Assembly (NCBI RefSeq): GCF_036246005.1
Contig: NZ_CP109171.1
Location: 1,600,001-1,664,000, forward strand
Origin: Streptomyces sp. NBC_01723
Lineage (GTDB): Bacteria > Actinomycetota > Actinomycetes > Streptomycetales > Streptomycetaceae
Length of the DNA: 64,000 bases
Reading direction: 5' to 3'
The translations under genes were made by a program, and so were the position numbers. How positions within the stretch are numbered: the stretch's first letter is position 1; each line of letters begins with the position of its first letter. The notes beneath the pieces were generated by a model, which saw nothing but the letters and a program-made list of their open reading frames with translations, did not search any database and was not told the origin of the DNA. Below are positions 1 through 8,091 of the stretch, one piece after another.

Positions 1-330
1 GTCGAACTTGACGCCGTACCAGCCCTCGGAGACCTGCGGTCCGGAGACGCCGAGGCCGAGGCGGAAGCGGCCCTGGGAGAGGGAGTCCAGGGTGGCGGCG
101 GTCATCGCGGTCATCGCGGGCTGGCGGGCCGGGATCTGGAAGATGGCCGAGCCCACGTCGATGCGCTCGGTCTGGGCGGCGACCCAGGTGAGCACGGTGG
201 CCGCGTCGGAGCCGTAGGCCTCGGCGGCCCAGCACACGGCGTATCCGAGCCGGTCGGCCTCCTTGGCCACGGCCAGGTTGTCCGCGTCCATTCCGGCACC
301 CCAGTAGCCGAGGTTGATCCCGAGCTGCAT
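1..330 (-). CDS. LLM-class F420-dependent oxidoreductase, N-terminal part
   Basis: The reading frame starts at ATG 328-330 on the minus strand and runs off the left edge, leaving about 110 residues. The start [11 protein letters not shown], then the segment around [15 protein letters not shown], is typical of the luciferase-like TIM-barrel family that uses coenzyme F420 in actinobacteria. That assignment is family knowledge; the substrate cannot be told. The gene diverges from the aldo/keto reductase, with about 110 bp between the two starts. Confidence 0.8.
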   Translation of the reverse strand, partial: MQLGINLGYWGAGMDADNLAVAKEADRLGYAVCWAAEAYGSDAATVLTWVAAQTERIDVGSAIFQIPARQPAMTAMTAATLDSLSQGRFRLGLGVSGPQVSEGWYGVKFD

Positions 331-443
331 GGCCGATTCCCCTTACCCATCAGTAACGTCGCTGGTGTCCCGACCTTAGCGCGCGGAAATCGGTTGTCCA
401 CAGGCCCCCACAGCGCAAGCCGTGGCCAGTAATGTCGCCGTTC

Positions 444-1430
444 ATGGAGCAGAGGCATCTCGGCCGCACCGGCCTGCGTGTGTCCCGCATCGGTCTCGGC
501 ACCCTGACCTGGGGCCGGGGCACGGACGAGCACGACGCCGCGGACCTCTTGAAGACGTTCTGGGAAGCGGGCGGCACACTCGTCGACACGGCGGACGTGT
601 ACGGCGACGGGGAGTCGGAGTACCTGCTCGGCCGTCTCATGGAGGGTCTGGTGCCGCGCCGGGATCTGGTGATCTCGACGAAGGCGGGCAGCGTGCCCGA
701 TCCCGACCGCCGCTTCGACGGTTCGCGCGGCCATCTGCTCTCCGCGCTGGACGCCTCGCTCGCCCGCCTCGGCACCGACCACGTCGACGTGTGGCACCTG
801 CACGCCTTCGACCCGCACACCCCGCTGGAGGAGACGCTGCACGCCCTCGACGTGGCGGTGAGCAGCGGCCGCGCCCGGTACGCGGGGGTCTCCAACTTCT
901 GCGGCTGGCAGCTCGCGAAGGCCGCGACCTGGCAGCTGGCGGCGCCCGGCGTACGGAACCGGGTGGCGAGCACCCAGATGGAGTACTCCCTGCTGCAGCG
1001 GGGCGTCGAGCGTGAGGTGCTGCCGGCCGCCCTGGACATGGGCGTCGGCCTGCTGCCCTCCTCACCGCTGGGCCGGGGGGTACTGACCGGCAAGTACCGC
1101 AAGGACGCCACGCCCCCCGACTCGCGGGGCGCCTCGGAGCAGCTGGCGCCGTTCGTCGCGCCCTACCTCGACGACACGGCCGGGCACATCGTGGACGCGG
1201 TGGCGACGGCGGCCGACGGGCTCGCGGTGACCCCGCTCCAGGTGGCGCTGGCCTGGATCCGCGACCGGCCGGGTGTGGTCGCGCCGATCATCGGACCGCG
1301 CAACGCGCAGCAGCTCACGGCGGCGTTGTCAGTGGAGGCCCTTAGTCTTCCTGACGAGATCTGCCGGGCGCTCGACGACGTGTCGGCACCGGTGCACCGC
1401 TATCCCGATCACGACTGGAGCACGCTGTGA
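444..1430 (+). CDS. Aldo/keto reductase
   Basis: A 328-residue NADPH-dependent aldo/keto reductase, cytosolic. The N-terminus MEQRHLGRTGLRVSRIGLG, the DTADVYGDGESE segment carrying the catalytic Asp and Tyr, the STKAG strand and the late IIGPRNAQQL nucleotide-binding segment are standard for the family. An ATG lies 12 bp further upstream (432), but family members begin at MEQR, so I use 444. The stop overlaps the next start (GTGA at 1427-1430), so the two are probably translationally coupled. The substrate is unknown. Confidence 0.88.
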   Translation: MEQRHLGRTGLRVSRIGLGTLTWGRGTDEHDAADLLKTFWEAGGTLVDTADVYGDGESEYLLGRLMEGLVPRRDLVISTKAGSVPDPDRRFDGSRGHLLSALDASLARLGTDHVDVWHLHAFDPHTPLEETLHALDVAVSSGRARYAGVSNFCGWQLAKAATWQLAAPGVRNRVASTQMEYSLLQRGVEREVLPAALDMGVGLLPSSPLGRGVLTGKYRKDATPPDSRGASEQLAPFVAPYLDDTAGHIVDAVATAADGLAVTPLQVALAWIRDRPGVVAPIIGPRNAQQLTAALSVEALSLPDEICRALDDVSAPVHRYPDHDWSTL

Positions 1431-3589
1431 GCACGGAGCCCGAGCCCGCCCCCGAGGACACCGCAGAAACCGTGGAGCCCGGGCCGGGAACGCCGGGCAC
1501 CGCGGACGCCGCCGGGACCGGCGGGGAGGGGGGCGACGCGGCCGCCCCGGCGGGGCAGGTGTCCGAGACCGAGGCCGAGCTGGCCGCTCAGCGGCTCGAG
1601 CGGGAGCGGATCGAGCGGCGGAAGGCGGAGAGGCAGGCGCCGATCGAGGCCGGGGGGAAGCTCAGCGGCACGGCGGCCGATCTGCTGGCCGCCGTCCGGG
1701 CCGTGGAGGGCGGCGAGAAGCCCGCGGCCACCGTCTTCGGCGACCCCGGCCCGGCCCGCCGCCCCGCCCCGGAGCCGGTGCGGCCGCCCCGGCCCGCGCC
1801 CGCCGAGCCGTCCGCCGCACCCGCGGGCCCCCCGCCGGAGACCGTCGAGGCGGTCCGGCGCGTGCTGGCCGAGGGCGGCGCCCCGGAGGCGCTCGCCCCG
1901 CAGACCGCCGCTGCCCTCGGCGAGGGGGCGGCGGAGGCCCTGCGCGCGGACCCCTGGCAGCTGCTCCGGGTCGGCGGGGTGCGGCCCGAGCAGGCCGACG
2001 GGTTCGCCCGCGCACTGCTGGGCGCGGAGTGCGGCCCCGACGACGAGCGGCGCGGCCGTGCCGTCACCGTGTGGCTGCTGGAGCAGGCGGCGCTGGCCGG
2101 GCACACCGCCCTGGAGCTGGCGCGCCTCACCGCCACGCTGGCTCAGCGGGGCGTGCCGGATCCCGACGCGGCCGTGCAGAGCACGCTGGCCGAGGGCGAG
2201 GCACTGGCCTTCCAGGACGCCTTGGACGAGCCCGGCGCCCGCCCGGAGCGCGCGGAGGGCTCGGGCGAGGAGGGCGAGGGGGCCGACGAGCGCCCGGTCC
2301 GCGTCCTGATCGGCCTGGAGCGGTACGCGCTCGCCGAGGAGAGCCTGGCCGACGGTCTCGCCCGGCTCGTCAACGCGGCACCGAAGCAGGACGGTTCGGC
2401 CGCGGACTGGGAGCGGGCCGCCGACTCGGCGCAGGGGTCCGCCGCCGAGCTGATCCGCGCCGTCGCGGGCCACGGGCTGGTCCTGCACACCGGCGGGGAG
2501 GCGTCCCTGGCCGAACCGGCGGCCCTGTTGCACGCCGCGCACGCCCTGGGGCTGCGTGCCTGGGCCGCCGCGCCGGGCCCGCTCGGCCGCGACCGCTTCA
2601 CCGCGCTGCTGGGTTCCGCGGCCGCGGAGGGTCCGGCGGTCGTCACCCTGGCCGGGTTGCTGGCCGGTGCCGAGGGGCCGGGGCGGGACGCCGACGGTGC
2701 GGTGGACCTTGATCTGCTGGTGGTTCTCGACGCACCGCAGCTGGACGTCGAGGCGGGCGCGCTGCTGGCGGAGTCACTGCCGGACGGGGCCCGGCTGGTG
2801 CTGGCCGGGGACCCGGCGGTGCTCGGCTCGGTGGGGCCCGGCCGGGTCTTCGCGGACCTGCTGGCGGCGGGGGTCTGCCCGCAGATCGCCTCGCGGCTCC
2901 CGGACCCGGGCCCGCTCGGCGAACTCGTCTCCGGCATCGGCATCGGCGAGCTGGGCCAGGTGGAGGCGCCCGGCAAGGAGGTCGTGATCGTGCCGGTGCG
3001 GGAGGCGGGTGAGGCCGTGCACCGCACCGTCCAGCTCGTCGCGGACTCGGTGCCGCGCGCGATCGGCGTGCCCGCCGAGGAGACCCAGGTGATCACGCCG
3101 GGCCACGGCGGCGCGGCGGGCACCCGGGCGCTCAACGCGGCGTTGAAGGAACGGCTGAATCCCGGCCCCGGCCGCTTCGGCGGCTTCGACCCCGGCGACC
3201 GTGTCGCCTACTCCCCCGCGCCTGGCCGTACGCTGCCCGGCCGGGTGGTGAAGGCCGACGCCGACGGACTGCACCTGTCGTGCGGGGGCGAGGACGTGGT
3301 CGTCCCCAAGGACCGGGTCGAGGGATCCGTGCGGCACGGGTGGGCCCTCACCGCGCACCAGGCGGTGGGCGGCCGGTGGCCCGCGGTGGTCGTGGTCCTG
3401 CCCGGCGACGCCGCGCAGGCCCTCAGCCGCCCCTGGGTCTACACGGCCTTCGGCCGGGCCGCCCGGCACCTCTCCGTGGTGCACGGCGTGGAGCAGGCGC
3501 TGCCCCACGCCGTGGCCGAGATCCCGGCCAAGCCCCGCACGACCCGGCTGCCGGCGCTGCTCGCGCCGCAGGTCCCCACGGCCGGCTGA
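1427..3589 (+). CDS. RecD2-like helix-hairpin-helix protein with degenerate helicase motifs
   Basis: A 720-residue protein. An acidic, Pro/Ala-rich N-terminus (about 1-140) is followed by a helix-hairpin-helix region like RecD2 (about 150-235), then a RecA-like core. Where RecD2 has the Walker A loop GGPGTGKT, this protein has GGEASLAE (residues 356-363). The Walker B position reads VVLDAPQ (D435, A436) instead of DEAS. The following GDP..LGSVGPGRVFADL and the C-terminal UvrD_C_2-type segment TAHQAVGGRWPAVVV (from residue 642) are still well matched. I infer a paralogue that keeps the fold but probably cannot hydrolyse ATP. GTG start overlaps the aldo/keto reductase stop. Function unknown. 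Confidence 0.75.
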   Translation: MSTEPEPAPEDTAETVEPGPGTPGTADAAGTGGEGGDAAAPAGQVSETEAELAAQRLERERIERRKAERQAPIEAGGKLSGTAADLLAAVRAVEGGEKPAATVFGDPGPARRPAPEPVRPPRPAPAEPSAAPAGPPPETVEAVRRVLAEGGAPEALAPQTAAALGEGAAEALRADPWQLLRVGGVRPEQADGFARALLGAECGPDDERRGRAVTVWLLEQAALAGHTALELARLTATLAQRGVPDPDAAVQSTLAEGEALAFQDALDEPGARPERAEGSGEEGEGADERPVRVLIGLERYALAEESLADGLARLVNAAPKQDGSAADWERAADSAQGSAAELIRAVAGHGLVLHTGGEASLAEPAALLHAAHALGLRAWAAAPGPLGRDRFTALLGSAAAEGPAVVTLAGLLAGAEGPGRDADGAVDLDLLVVLDAPQLDVEAGALLAESLPDGARLVLAGDPAVLGSVGPGRVFADLLAAGVCPQIASRLPDPGPLGELVSGIGIGELGQVEAPGKEVVIVPVREAGEAVHRTVQLVADSVPRAIGVPAEETQVITPGHGGAAGTRALNAALKERLNPGPGRFGGFDPGDRVAYSPAPGRTLPGRVVKADADGLHLSCGGEDVVVPKDRVEGSVRHGWALTAHQAVGGRWPAVVVVLPGDAAQALSRPWVYTAFGRAARHLSVVHGVEQALPHAVAEIPAKPRTTRLPALLAPQVPTAG

Positions 3590-3598
3590 CCCCGAGCA

Positions 3599-3627
3599 CC
3601 GGCCCCCGGAGCGCTCCCGGGGGCCGG
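3599..3627. terminator. Bidirectional hairpin terminator
   Basis: An 11-bp perfect GC stem (CCGGCCCCCGG with CCGGGGGCCGG) and a 7-nt loop lie between the convergent RecD2-like gene and the acidic-protein gene. Confidence 0.7.
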
Positions 3628-3631
3628 CCGC

Positions 3632-4408
3632 TCAGTGACCCGCGGTCGGACGTGCCGGTTCGGTGTCCTCGTCCGGGCCGATGTCGTCGTCCAGGTCCGT
3701 GTCGAGGTCCTCGTCCAGCTCCCCCGCACCGAGGTCGCCGCTCTCGTCCGCGTCCGCCTCGTCGTCATCGTCATCGTCATCGTCATCGTCGAGACCGTCG
3801 TCGTACTCGTCGTCGAAGACCGCGCTGACGTCGAAGCGGCAGACGACCAGTTGCGGGTCGGCCTGGTCGAACGGGGCCTCCAGCCACTCGCCGGGCTCGG
3901 CGGTCTCGTCCGCGGCCGTCACCCAGAGCGTGGAGTCGCCCTCCTCCAGTCCGAACTCCTTGTGCCGGGAGGCGATCTCGTCCGGCTCGAACTCGCCGAA
4001 CAGGAGGCCCAGCGCCCCGTGGACCGTGCCGGAGGCCTCCGCGCCCACGCCTTCCTCGTCCGCCGCCTCGACCCGCCGGGCCTGGGCCATCAGACGCTGC
4101 GGCTCGGCCACCGAGTAGTCGCGGCGGATCAGCACGCTGAGCGCGCTGGGCTCCTCGGGGCCCGTGTACGGCGGCATCGAGTCCCCGGTGCCGGGGATCT
4201 CGAAGGGAGTGACCTCGTCGTACCGGTCGTAGAGCAGTTCGTCGTACGCCTCCGCGGCCGCGGCCAGCTGGTTGAACGCGTCGTAGACGGCAGGGTCGTC
4301 CTCCCCCGACCGGCGTTCGACCGCGGCCAGGTGGCGGTCGAGCGCGGTCTTGACGGCCTCGGCGGCGGCGCGTACCTCGGCAGCGGTGGGCTGCGCAGCA
4401 TCAGACAT
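3632..4408 (-). CDS. Conserved acidic protein with poly-Asp tract
   Basis: A 258-residue cytosolic protein with no recognised domain. The first half is predicted helical (Ala/Glu-rich), the middle contains GALGLLFGEFEPDEIASRHKE, and the last 60 residues are extremely acidic, including ten consecutive Asp coded by a GAC/GAT repeat near 3763-3792. Upstream in-frame codons would extend it by 13 residues, but the ATG at 4408 (MSDAAQPTAAEV) fits better. It is divergent from the DUF5703 gene. I do not recognise a function; acidic tails of this sort often bind basic proteins or buffer charge, which is only a guess. Confidence 0.65.
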   Translation of the reverse strand: MSDAAQPTAAEVRAAAEAVKTALDRHLAAVERRSGEDDPAVYDAFNQLAAAAEAYDELLYDRYDEVTPFEIPGTGDSMPPYTGPEEPSALSVLIRRDYSVAEPQRLMAQARRVEAADEEGVGAEASGTVHGALGLLFGEFEPDEIASRHKEFGLEEGDSTLWVTAADETAEPGEWLEAPFDQADPQLVVCRFDVSAVFDDEYDDGLDDDDDDDDDDEADADESGDLGAGELDEDLDTDLDDDIGPDEDTEPARPTAGH

Positions 4409-4455
4409 AGTGCAGACGCTATCCGTACCGGGCCCCAGACCGCACAATAGATTCG

Positions 4456-4644
4456 ATGCCGGAATACGAATTTGTCGATGTGTACGTTCCGCGCGGGGTC
4501 ACCCGCAGGGAGACGACACGCCTGCTGACGGAACATGCCGAGTACGGACACTGGGAGTTGTACCGCCTGACCCTGTTGCGCGACGGCAGCCGCAAGGTGC
4601 GGCTGCGGCGGCGGATCATCCGCCAGGTACGCGCCACCTGGTGA
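4456..4644 (+). CDS. DUF5703 family protein
   Basis: A 62-residue basic protein (MPEYEFVDVYVPRGVTRRE...). The YEFVDVYVPRGVSR start and the HWELYRLTLLRDGSRKVRLRR core match the small DUF5703 family of actinobacteria, which has no known function. It diverges from the acidic-protein gene with only 47 bp between the starts, so the two share a promoter region. A strong hairpin follows it. Confidence 0.75.
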   Translation: MPEYEFVDVYVPRGVTRRETTRLLTEHAEYGHWELYRLTLLRDGSRKVRLRRRIIRQVRATW

Positions 4645-4652
4645 GCCGCTGA

Positions 4653-4678
4653 CGGGCCCCGCCGACGCGCGGGGCCCG
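4653..4678. terminator. Bidirectional hairpin terminator
   Basis: A 10-bp perfect stem (CGGGCCCCGC / GCGGGGCCCG) with a 6-nt loop lies between the convergent DUF5703 and chpC genes. Confidence 0.7.
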
Positions 4679-4701
4679 CTCCGCGTACCGCACCGCCCGG
4701 G

Positions 4702-5502
4702 TCAGGCCGAGGCGCGCGCCTTGCGGTAGAGCACCGTGCCCGCGAGCAGCGCTCCCGCGCCCACCGGCAGGGTGAGGCCCAGCGGCAGGCCGTTGCCGGT
4801 CTCGGCGAGGCGGGCGTCACCGTGCGGCTGGGCGGCGTTCCGGGTACCGGAACCGTCCTCGTCCGGGGAGCCGCCCGGGGTCCCGCCGTCCGGACCGTCG
4901 GGGCCGTCCGAGCCCGGCGGGGTGTCCGGGTTCTCGGGGTTGCCCGGGTCACCGGGATCGCCGGGGCTGCCCGGGTCACCGGGATCGCCGGGGTTGCCCG
5001 GGTCACCGGGGTCGCCGGGCGGCGTGGAGTGGTCGCCGCCCCCGTTGCCGCAGTCGTTGCCGGTGGCCGGGTTGAGGACGCCGACGACGTCGACGCTGTT
5101 GCCGCACACGTTCACCGGAACGTGCACCGGCACCTCGACGTGGTTGCCGGACGCGACGCCCGGCGAGTCCTTGGCCTGACCGCCGGCGTGCGAGCCTCCG
5201 TGAGAACCGTCCCGGCCGCCGGAGTCGCCGTATCCGCCCGAGCCCCCGGAGGCGCCGCCGCCCCGGTTGACGCACGAGTTGCCCATCGCCGGATTGAGGA
5301 TGCCGACGACGTCGACCGTGTTGCCGCACACGTTGACCGGAACGTGCACCGGCGCCTGCACGGTGTTGCCGGACAGAACGCCGGGCGAACCCGAACTCGA
5401 GCCGTGCGCCCCCGAGTCGGCGTGGGCGGCGCCGCCCGCGGCGGCGATCACACCGGTGGCCGCCGCCATCGTCATCAGGCCCTTGCGGGTGACCTGTCGC
5501 AT
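4702..5502 (-). CDS. chpC: Long chaplin ChpC, sortase-anchored
   Basis: A 266-residue secreted cell-wall protein. It has a signal peptide (about 1-28), two chaplin domains with paired cysteines (C59/C77 and C133/C151), a Gly-Asp-Pro collagen-like stretch (162-190), an LAETG sortase signal at 232-236, a hydrophobic helix and a basic tail. Long chaplins are anchored to peptidoglycan by class E sortase and help coat aerial hyphae with amyloid-like fibrils. Two domains plus adjacency to a short chaplin on the same strand match chpC next to chpH. The Gly-X-Y tract is coded by 27-bp direct repeats. Expression is expected at aerial growth; no promoter element is clear to me. Confidence 0.93.
   Translation of the reverse strand: MRQVTRKGLMTMAAATGVIAAAGGAAHADSGAHGSSSGSPGVLSGNTVQAPVHVPVNVCGNTVDVVGILNPAMGNSCVNRGGGASGGSGGYGDSGGRDGSHGGSHAGGQAKDSPGVASGNHVEVPVHVPVNVCGNSVDVVGVLNPATGNDCGNGGGDHSTPPGDPGDPGNPGDPGDPGSPGDPGDPGNPENPDTPPGSDGPDGPDGGTPGGSPDEDGSGTRNAAQPHGDARLAETGNGLPLGLTLPVGAGALLAGTVLYRKARASA
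4940..5020. repeat. 27-bp tandem repeat in chpC
   Basis: Three near-identical 27-bp copies (4940-4966, 4967-4993, 4994-5020) code for the Gly-Asp-Pro-rich collagen-like linker of ChpC. Copies differ at one to two bases. The copy number could vary between strains and change the length of the wall-spanning linker. Confidence 0.85.
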
Positions 5503-5600
5503 TTTCTGGATCCCTGCCTTGCCCTAGTCCCGTGGTACGGAGAATGCCGGGAATTCCGGCGTTGCCATCGCCCCCCGCCTCGAAGGCCGATCAAAAGGCC

Positions 5601-5639
5601 GTCGGCCCCGGAGCGCATGGCGTGCGCTCCGGGGCCGGC
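5601..5639 (-). terminator. Strong hairpin terminator of chpH
   Basis: A 14-bp perfect stem (5604-5617 with 5623-5636), extendable by three pairs including one wobble, has a 5-nt loop. On the minus strand it is followed by GGCCTTTTG, giving a short T run. It lies between chpH and chpC. Confidence 0.8.
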
Positions 5640-5671
5640 GGACTCAGACCCTCATGGGGCGAGGCACAACG

Positions 5672-5905
5672 TCACTTGTTGACGCAGGCGTTGCCGAAGG
5701 CGGGGTTCAGCAGACCGATCACGGAAATCGTGTTGCCGCAGACGTTCACCGGGACGTGCACGGGAACCTGGACGACGTTGCCGGAAAGGACACCGGGCGA
5801 GTGCACGGCGGCACCCTGCGCACCGGAGTCGGCGACGGCCATGCCCGCGCCCGCGAGAACCAGACCACCGGTGGCAGCCGCGGCGGCGACGACCTTCTTG
5901 AGCAT
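5672..5905 (-). CDS. chpH: Short chaplin ChpH
   Basis: A 77-residue secreted hydrophobic surface protein. A signal peptide (cleavage likely after AVA, residue 25) precedes one chaplin domain with C56 and C74 (CGNTISVIGLLNPAFGNAC). Short chaplins self-assemble into amyloid fibrils at the air-water interface and on aerial hyphae. ChpH is one of the most conserved short forms. The start is fixed by an AGGAGG ribosome site just upstream (complement of 5907-5912 region). It lies upstream of chpC on the same strand, but the terminator between them suggests separate transcripts. Confidence 0.95.
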   Translation of the reverse strand: MLKKVVAAAAATGGLVLAGAGMAVADSGAQGAAVHSPGVLSGNVVQVPVHVPVNVCGNTISVIGLLNPAFGNACVNK

Positions 5906-5972
5906 TGTTCCTCCTAGTTGGAAAACGCGATCCCAGCTTGCTGATCGCATCACCTGTAACGAGGAGGAAGTA

Positions 5973-6092
5973 ATGAGGCTACGAGCTTATGAGCGCATTC
6001 ACTCGTCCCGGTCGACGTCCGCACGCGCGGCCGAATACCGGCGCGTGCGGACCCCGTTGACCCGAGGGGCGCGGTTCAGGAAGCGTCGATGA
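5973..6092 (+). CDS. Possible 39-residue basic peptide divergent from chpH
   Basis: An ATG at 5973 sits 3 nt after the excellent ribosome site GAGGAGGAA (5961-5969). The frame runs 39 codons (MRLRAYERIHSSRSTSARAA...), ends RFRKRR and overlaps the last 17 bp of the convergent M20 peptidase gene. It is Arg-rich, with no recognised domain. The ribosome site is the only evidence; coding bias is not decisive at this length. It may be a real small protein, a leader, or chance. Confidence 0.3.
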   Translation: MRLRAYERIHSSRSTSARAAEYRRVRTPLTRGARFRKRR

Positions 6093-7401
6093 AACGGTCG
6101 AGCACCCGCACGCCGAACTGGAGTCCCTCCACCGGCACCCGCTCGTCCACCCCGTGGAACATGCCCGCGAAGTCCAGCTCCGGCGGCAGCTTGAGCGGCG
6201 CGAAACCGAACCCCCGGATGCCCAGGTCGTCGAAGGACTTCGCGTCCGTGCCGCCGGAGAGCATGTAGGGGATCGCCTTCGCGGCCGGGTCCTCGGCCAC
6301 CAGCGCGGACTGCATCGCCTCGACGAGCGCCCCGTCGAAGGTCGTCTCGACGGCCTTGTCGGCGTGCACGTCCTCGCGCAGTACCTTCGGTCCGAGGATC
6401 CGGTCGAGGTCGGCGAGGAACTCCTCCTCGTGCCCGGGCAGGAACCGCCCGTCGACGTGCGCGGTGGCCGCGCCCGGAATGACGTTGACCTTGTAGCCGG
6501 CCCCCAGCTGCGTGGGGTTGGCGGTGTTGCGCAGGGTCGCGCCGATGAGCTTGGCGATGCCGCCGAGCCTGGCGAGCGTGGCCTCCATGTCGTCCGCGTC
6601 GAGTTCGATGCCCATCGCGTCGCCCAGTTCGTCGAGGAACGCCCGGGTCGTCTTGGTCACGCGGATCGGGAACTGGTGCCGGCCGAGGCGCGCGACGGCC
6701 TCCGACAGCTCGGTGATCGCGTTGTCGCGGTGGATCATCGACCCGTGCCCGGCGGTACCGGCCACGGTCAGCTTCATCCAGTGCATGCCCTTCTCGGCCG
6801 TCTGGATCAGGTAGAGGCGGCGCTGCTCGCTCACGGTGAAGGAGAAGCCGCCCACCTCGCTGATCGCCTCGGTGACGCCCTCGAAGAGGTCGGGGTGGTT
6901 GTCGACGAGGTGCCGGGCGCCGTAGGTGCCGCCGGCCTCCTCGTCGGCGAGGAAGGCCAGCACGATGTCGCGCGGCGGCTTGCGCCCGCTGCGCAGCCGG
7001 TCGCGGACGACCGCGAGGGTCATCGCGTCCATGTCCTTCATGTCGACGGCGCCTCGGCCCCACACGCAGCCGTCGGCGACCTCGCCGGAGAAGGGGTGGT
7101 GGGTCCAGTCGTCCGCGTTGGCCGGGACGACGTCGGTGTGGCCGTGGATGAGCAGCGCGGGCCGGGACGGGTCCGCGCCCTCGATCCGGGCCACCGTGGA
7201 GGCTCGTCCGGGGTGGGATTCGAAGATCCGCGGTTCGAGTCCCACCTCCGCGAGCTTCTCCGCGACGTACTCGGCGGCCTTGCGCTCGCCCGGCCCCGAG
7301 TGGTCGCCGTAGTTGCTGGTGTCGATCCGGATCAGCTCGCGGCAGAGGTCGACGACCTCGTCCTCGCCGGTGACGCTCCTGGCCGTGCCCGAGTCGCTCA
7401 C
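6076..7401 (-). CDS. M20 family metallopeptidase / hydrolase
   Basis: A 441-residue cytosolic zinc hydrolase of the M20/M25/M40 (ArgE/DapE/carboxypeptidase) family. Metal ligands are visible: HGHTD (H88, D90), the bridging Asp in GAVDMKDM (D120) and ADEE (E154, E155). The dimerisation domain follows, and the last His is in the C-terminal GGTDAKSF region. GTG at 7401 is chosen because GGGAGGAACC precedes it; upstream in-frame starts lack a ribosome site. It probably removes acyl or amino-acid groups from small amides or peptides; the substrate is not predictable. Confidence 0.88.
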   Translation of the reverse strand: MSDSGTARSVTGEDEVVDLCRELIRIDTSNYGDHSGPGERKAAEYVAEKLAEVGLEPRIFESHPGRASTVARIEGADPSRPALLIHGHTDVVPANADDWTHHPFSGEVADGCVWGRGAVDMKDMDAMTLAVVRDRLRSGRKPPRDIVLAFLADEEAGGTYGARHLVDNHPDLFEGVTEAISEVGGFSFTVSEQRRLYLIQTAEKGMHWMKLTVAGTAGHGSMIHRDNAITELSEAVARLGRHQFPIRVTKTTRAFLDELGDAMGIELDADDMEATLARLGGIAKLIGATLRNTANPTQLGAGYKVNVIPGAATAHVDGRFLPGHEEEFLADLDRILGPKVLREDVHADKAVETTFDGALVEAMQSALVAEDPAAKAIPYMLSGGTDAKSFDDLGIRGFGFAPLKLPPELDFAGMFHGVDERVPVEGLQFGVRVLDRFIDAS

Positions 7402-7564
7402 GTGGTTCCTCCCGCTGTCACTGCTGGTGGGTCCCTGCTGGTGGGTCGCTCTCATCCTCTCTCTCCGGACGCCCGTGCCCAAGAAGGGGGTGATCGGCCA
7501 CCCCGGAAAGCCTGGTAATGTTTACGTCGTCGCCGCGGGCAACGCCCCGCGCGGCAGACACCTT

Positions 7565-7652
7565 GTCCGGGTGGCGGAATGGCAGACGCGCTAGCTTGAG
7601 GTGCTAGTGCCCTTTATCGGGCGTGGGGGTTCAAGTCCCCCCTCGGACACCA
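7565..7652 (+). tRNA. tRNA-Leu (anticodon GAG)
   Basis: An 88-nt type II tRNA with an encoded CCA end. The acceptor stem GTCCGGG pairs with CTCGGAC (one G-U). The anticodon stem CTAGC/GCTAG holds loop TTGAGGT, giving GAG for CUC/CUU leucine codons. The long variable arm (TGCCCTTTATCGGGCGT region) and T arm GGGGGTTCAAGTCCCCC are present. A hairpin terminator follows at once. No integrase lies nearby, so there is no sign of its use as an attachment site. Confidence 0.97.
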
Positions 7653-7656
7653 GCTG

Positions 7657-7680
7657 AAACCCCTGCTGAGCAGGGGTTTT
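7657..7680 (+). terminator. Intrinsic terminator of tRNA-Leu
   Basis: A perfect 10-bp stem (AAACCCCTGC / GCAGGGGTTT) with a 3-nt TGA loop ends in TTTT, five bases after the tRNA. Confidence 0.85.
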
Positions 7681-7705
7681 CTGCTTTTCCTCTACAGTGG
7701 TCGCC

Positions 7706-8077
7706 ATGACCACCCCTTCCTGCCCCTGCGGGCGGTCCGAGGCGTACGAGAAGTGCTGCGGGCGTTTCCACGCCGGGGCCGCCGCCCCGACCGCCGAGGC
7801 CCTGATGCGCTCGCGCTACAGCGCCTTCGTGAAGGGCGACGCCGGGTACCTGCTGCGGACCTGGCATCCGCGGACCCGGCCCGCGCGCCTGGACCTGGAT
7901 CCGGGGACGCGGTGGACCGGCCTGGAGATCCTGGACTCGTCGAGCGGGTCCGCCTTCCACACCACCGGGACGGTCACCTTCCGCGCCTCCCACCGCGGCG
8001 GCTCGCTGCACGAGCGGAGCCGCTTCGAGCGGGTGGACGGGGCATGGGTGTACGTGGACGGGGAGTTCCTCGACTGA
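7706..8077 (+). CDS. YchJ-family (UPF0225) SEC-C motif protein
   Basis: A 123-residue protein. The N-terminal CPCGRSEAYEKCCGRFH is a SEC-C-like zinc motif, followed by ALMRSRYSAFVKGDAGYL and YLLRTWHP, the NTF2-like fold signature of YchJ. The biochemical role is unknown; the zinc motif resembles the SecA tail. ATG 7706 is used; a GTG 9 bp earlier is less likely. It stands alone between tRNA-Leu and convergent gntR. Confidence 0.87.
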   Translation: MTTPSCPCGRSEAYEKCCGRFHAGAAAPTAEALMRSRYSAFVKGDAGYLLRTWHPRTRPARLDLDPGTRWTGLEILDSSSGSAFHTTGTVTFRASHRGGSLHERSRFERVDGAWVYVDGEFLD

Positions 8078-8091
8078 CGCCCGTCCCGTAC

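Noticed and set aside
3763..3795. GTCATC/GTCGTC microsatellite
   Set aside because: It codes for the Asp run of the acidic protein; it is not counted as a separate mobile or regulatory element.
5546..5560. GCCGG-GAATT-CCGGC repeat as a chpC operator
   Set aside because: Arms are only five bases with an off-centre extra G; too weak beside the strong chpH terminator close by.
7565..7652. tRNA-Leu as an integration site
   Set aside because: No integrase, no duplicated 3' tRNA end and no drop in GC nearby.
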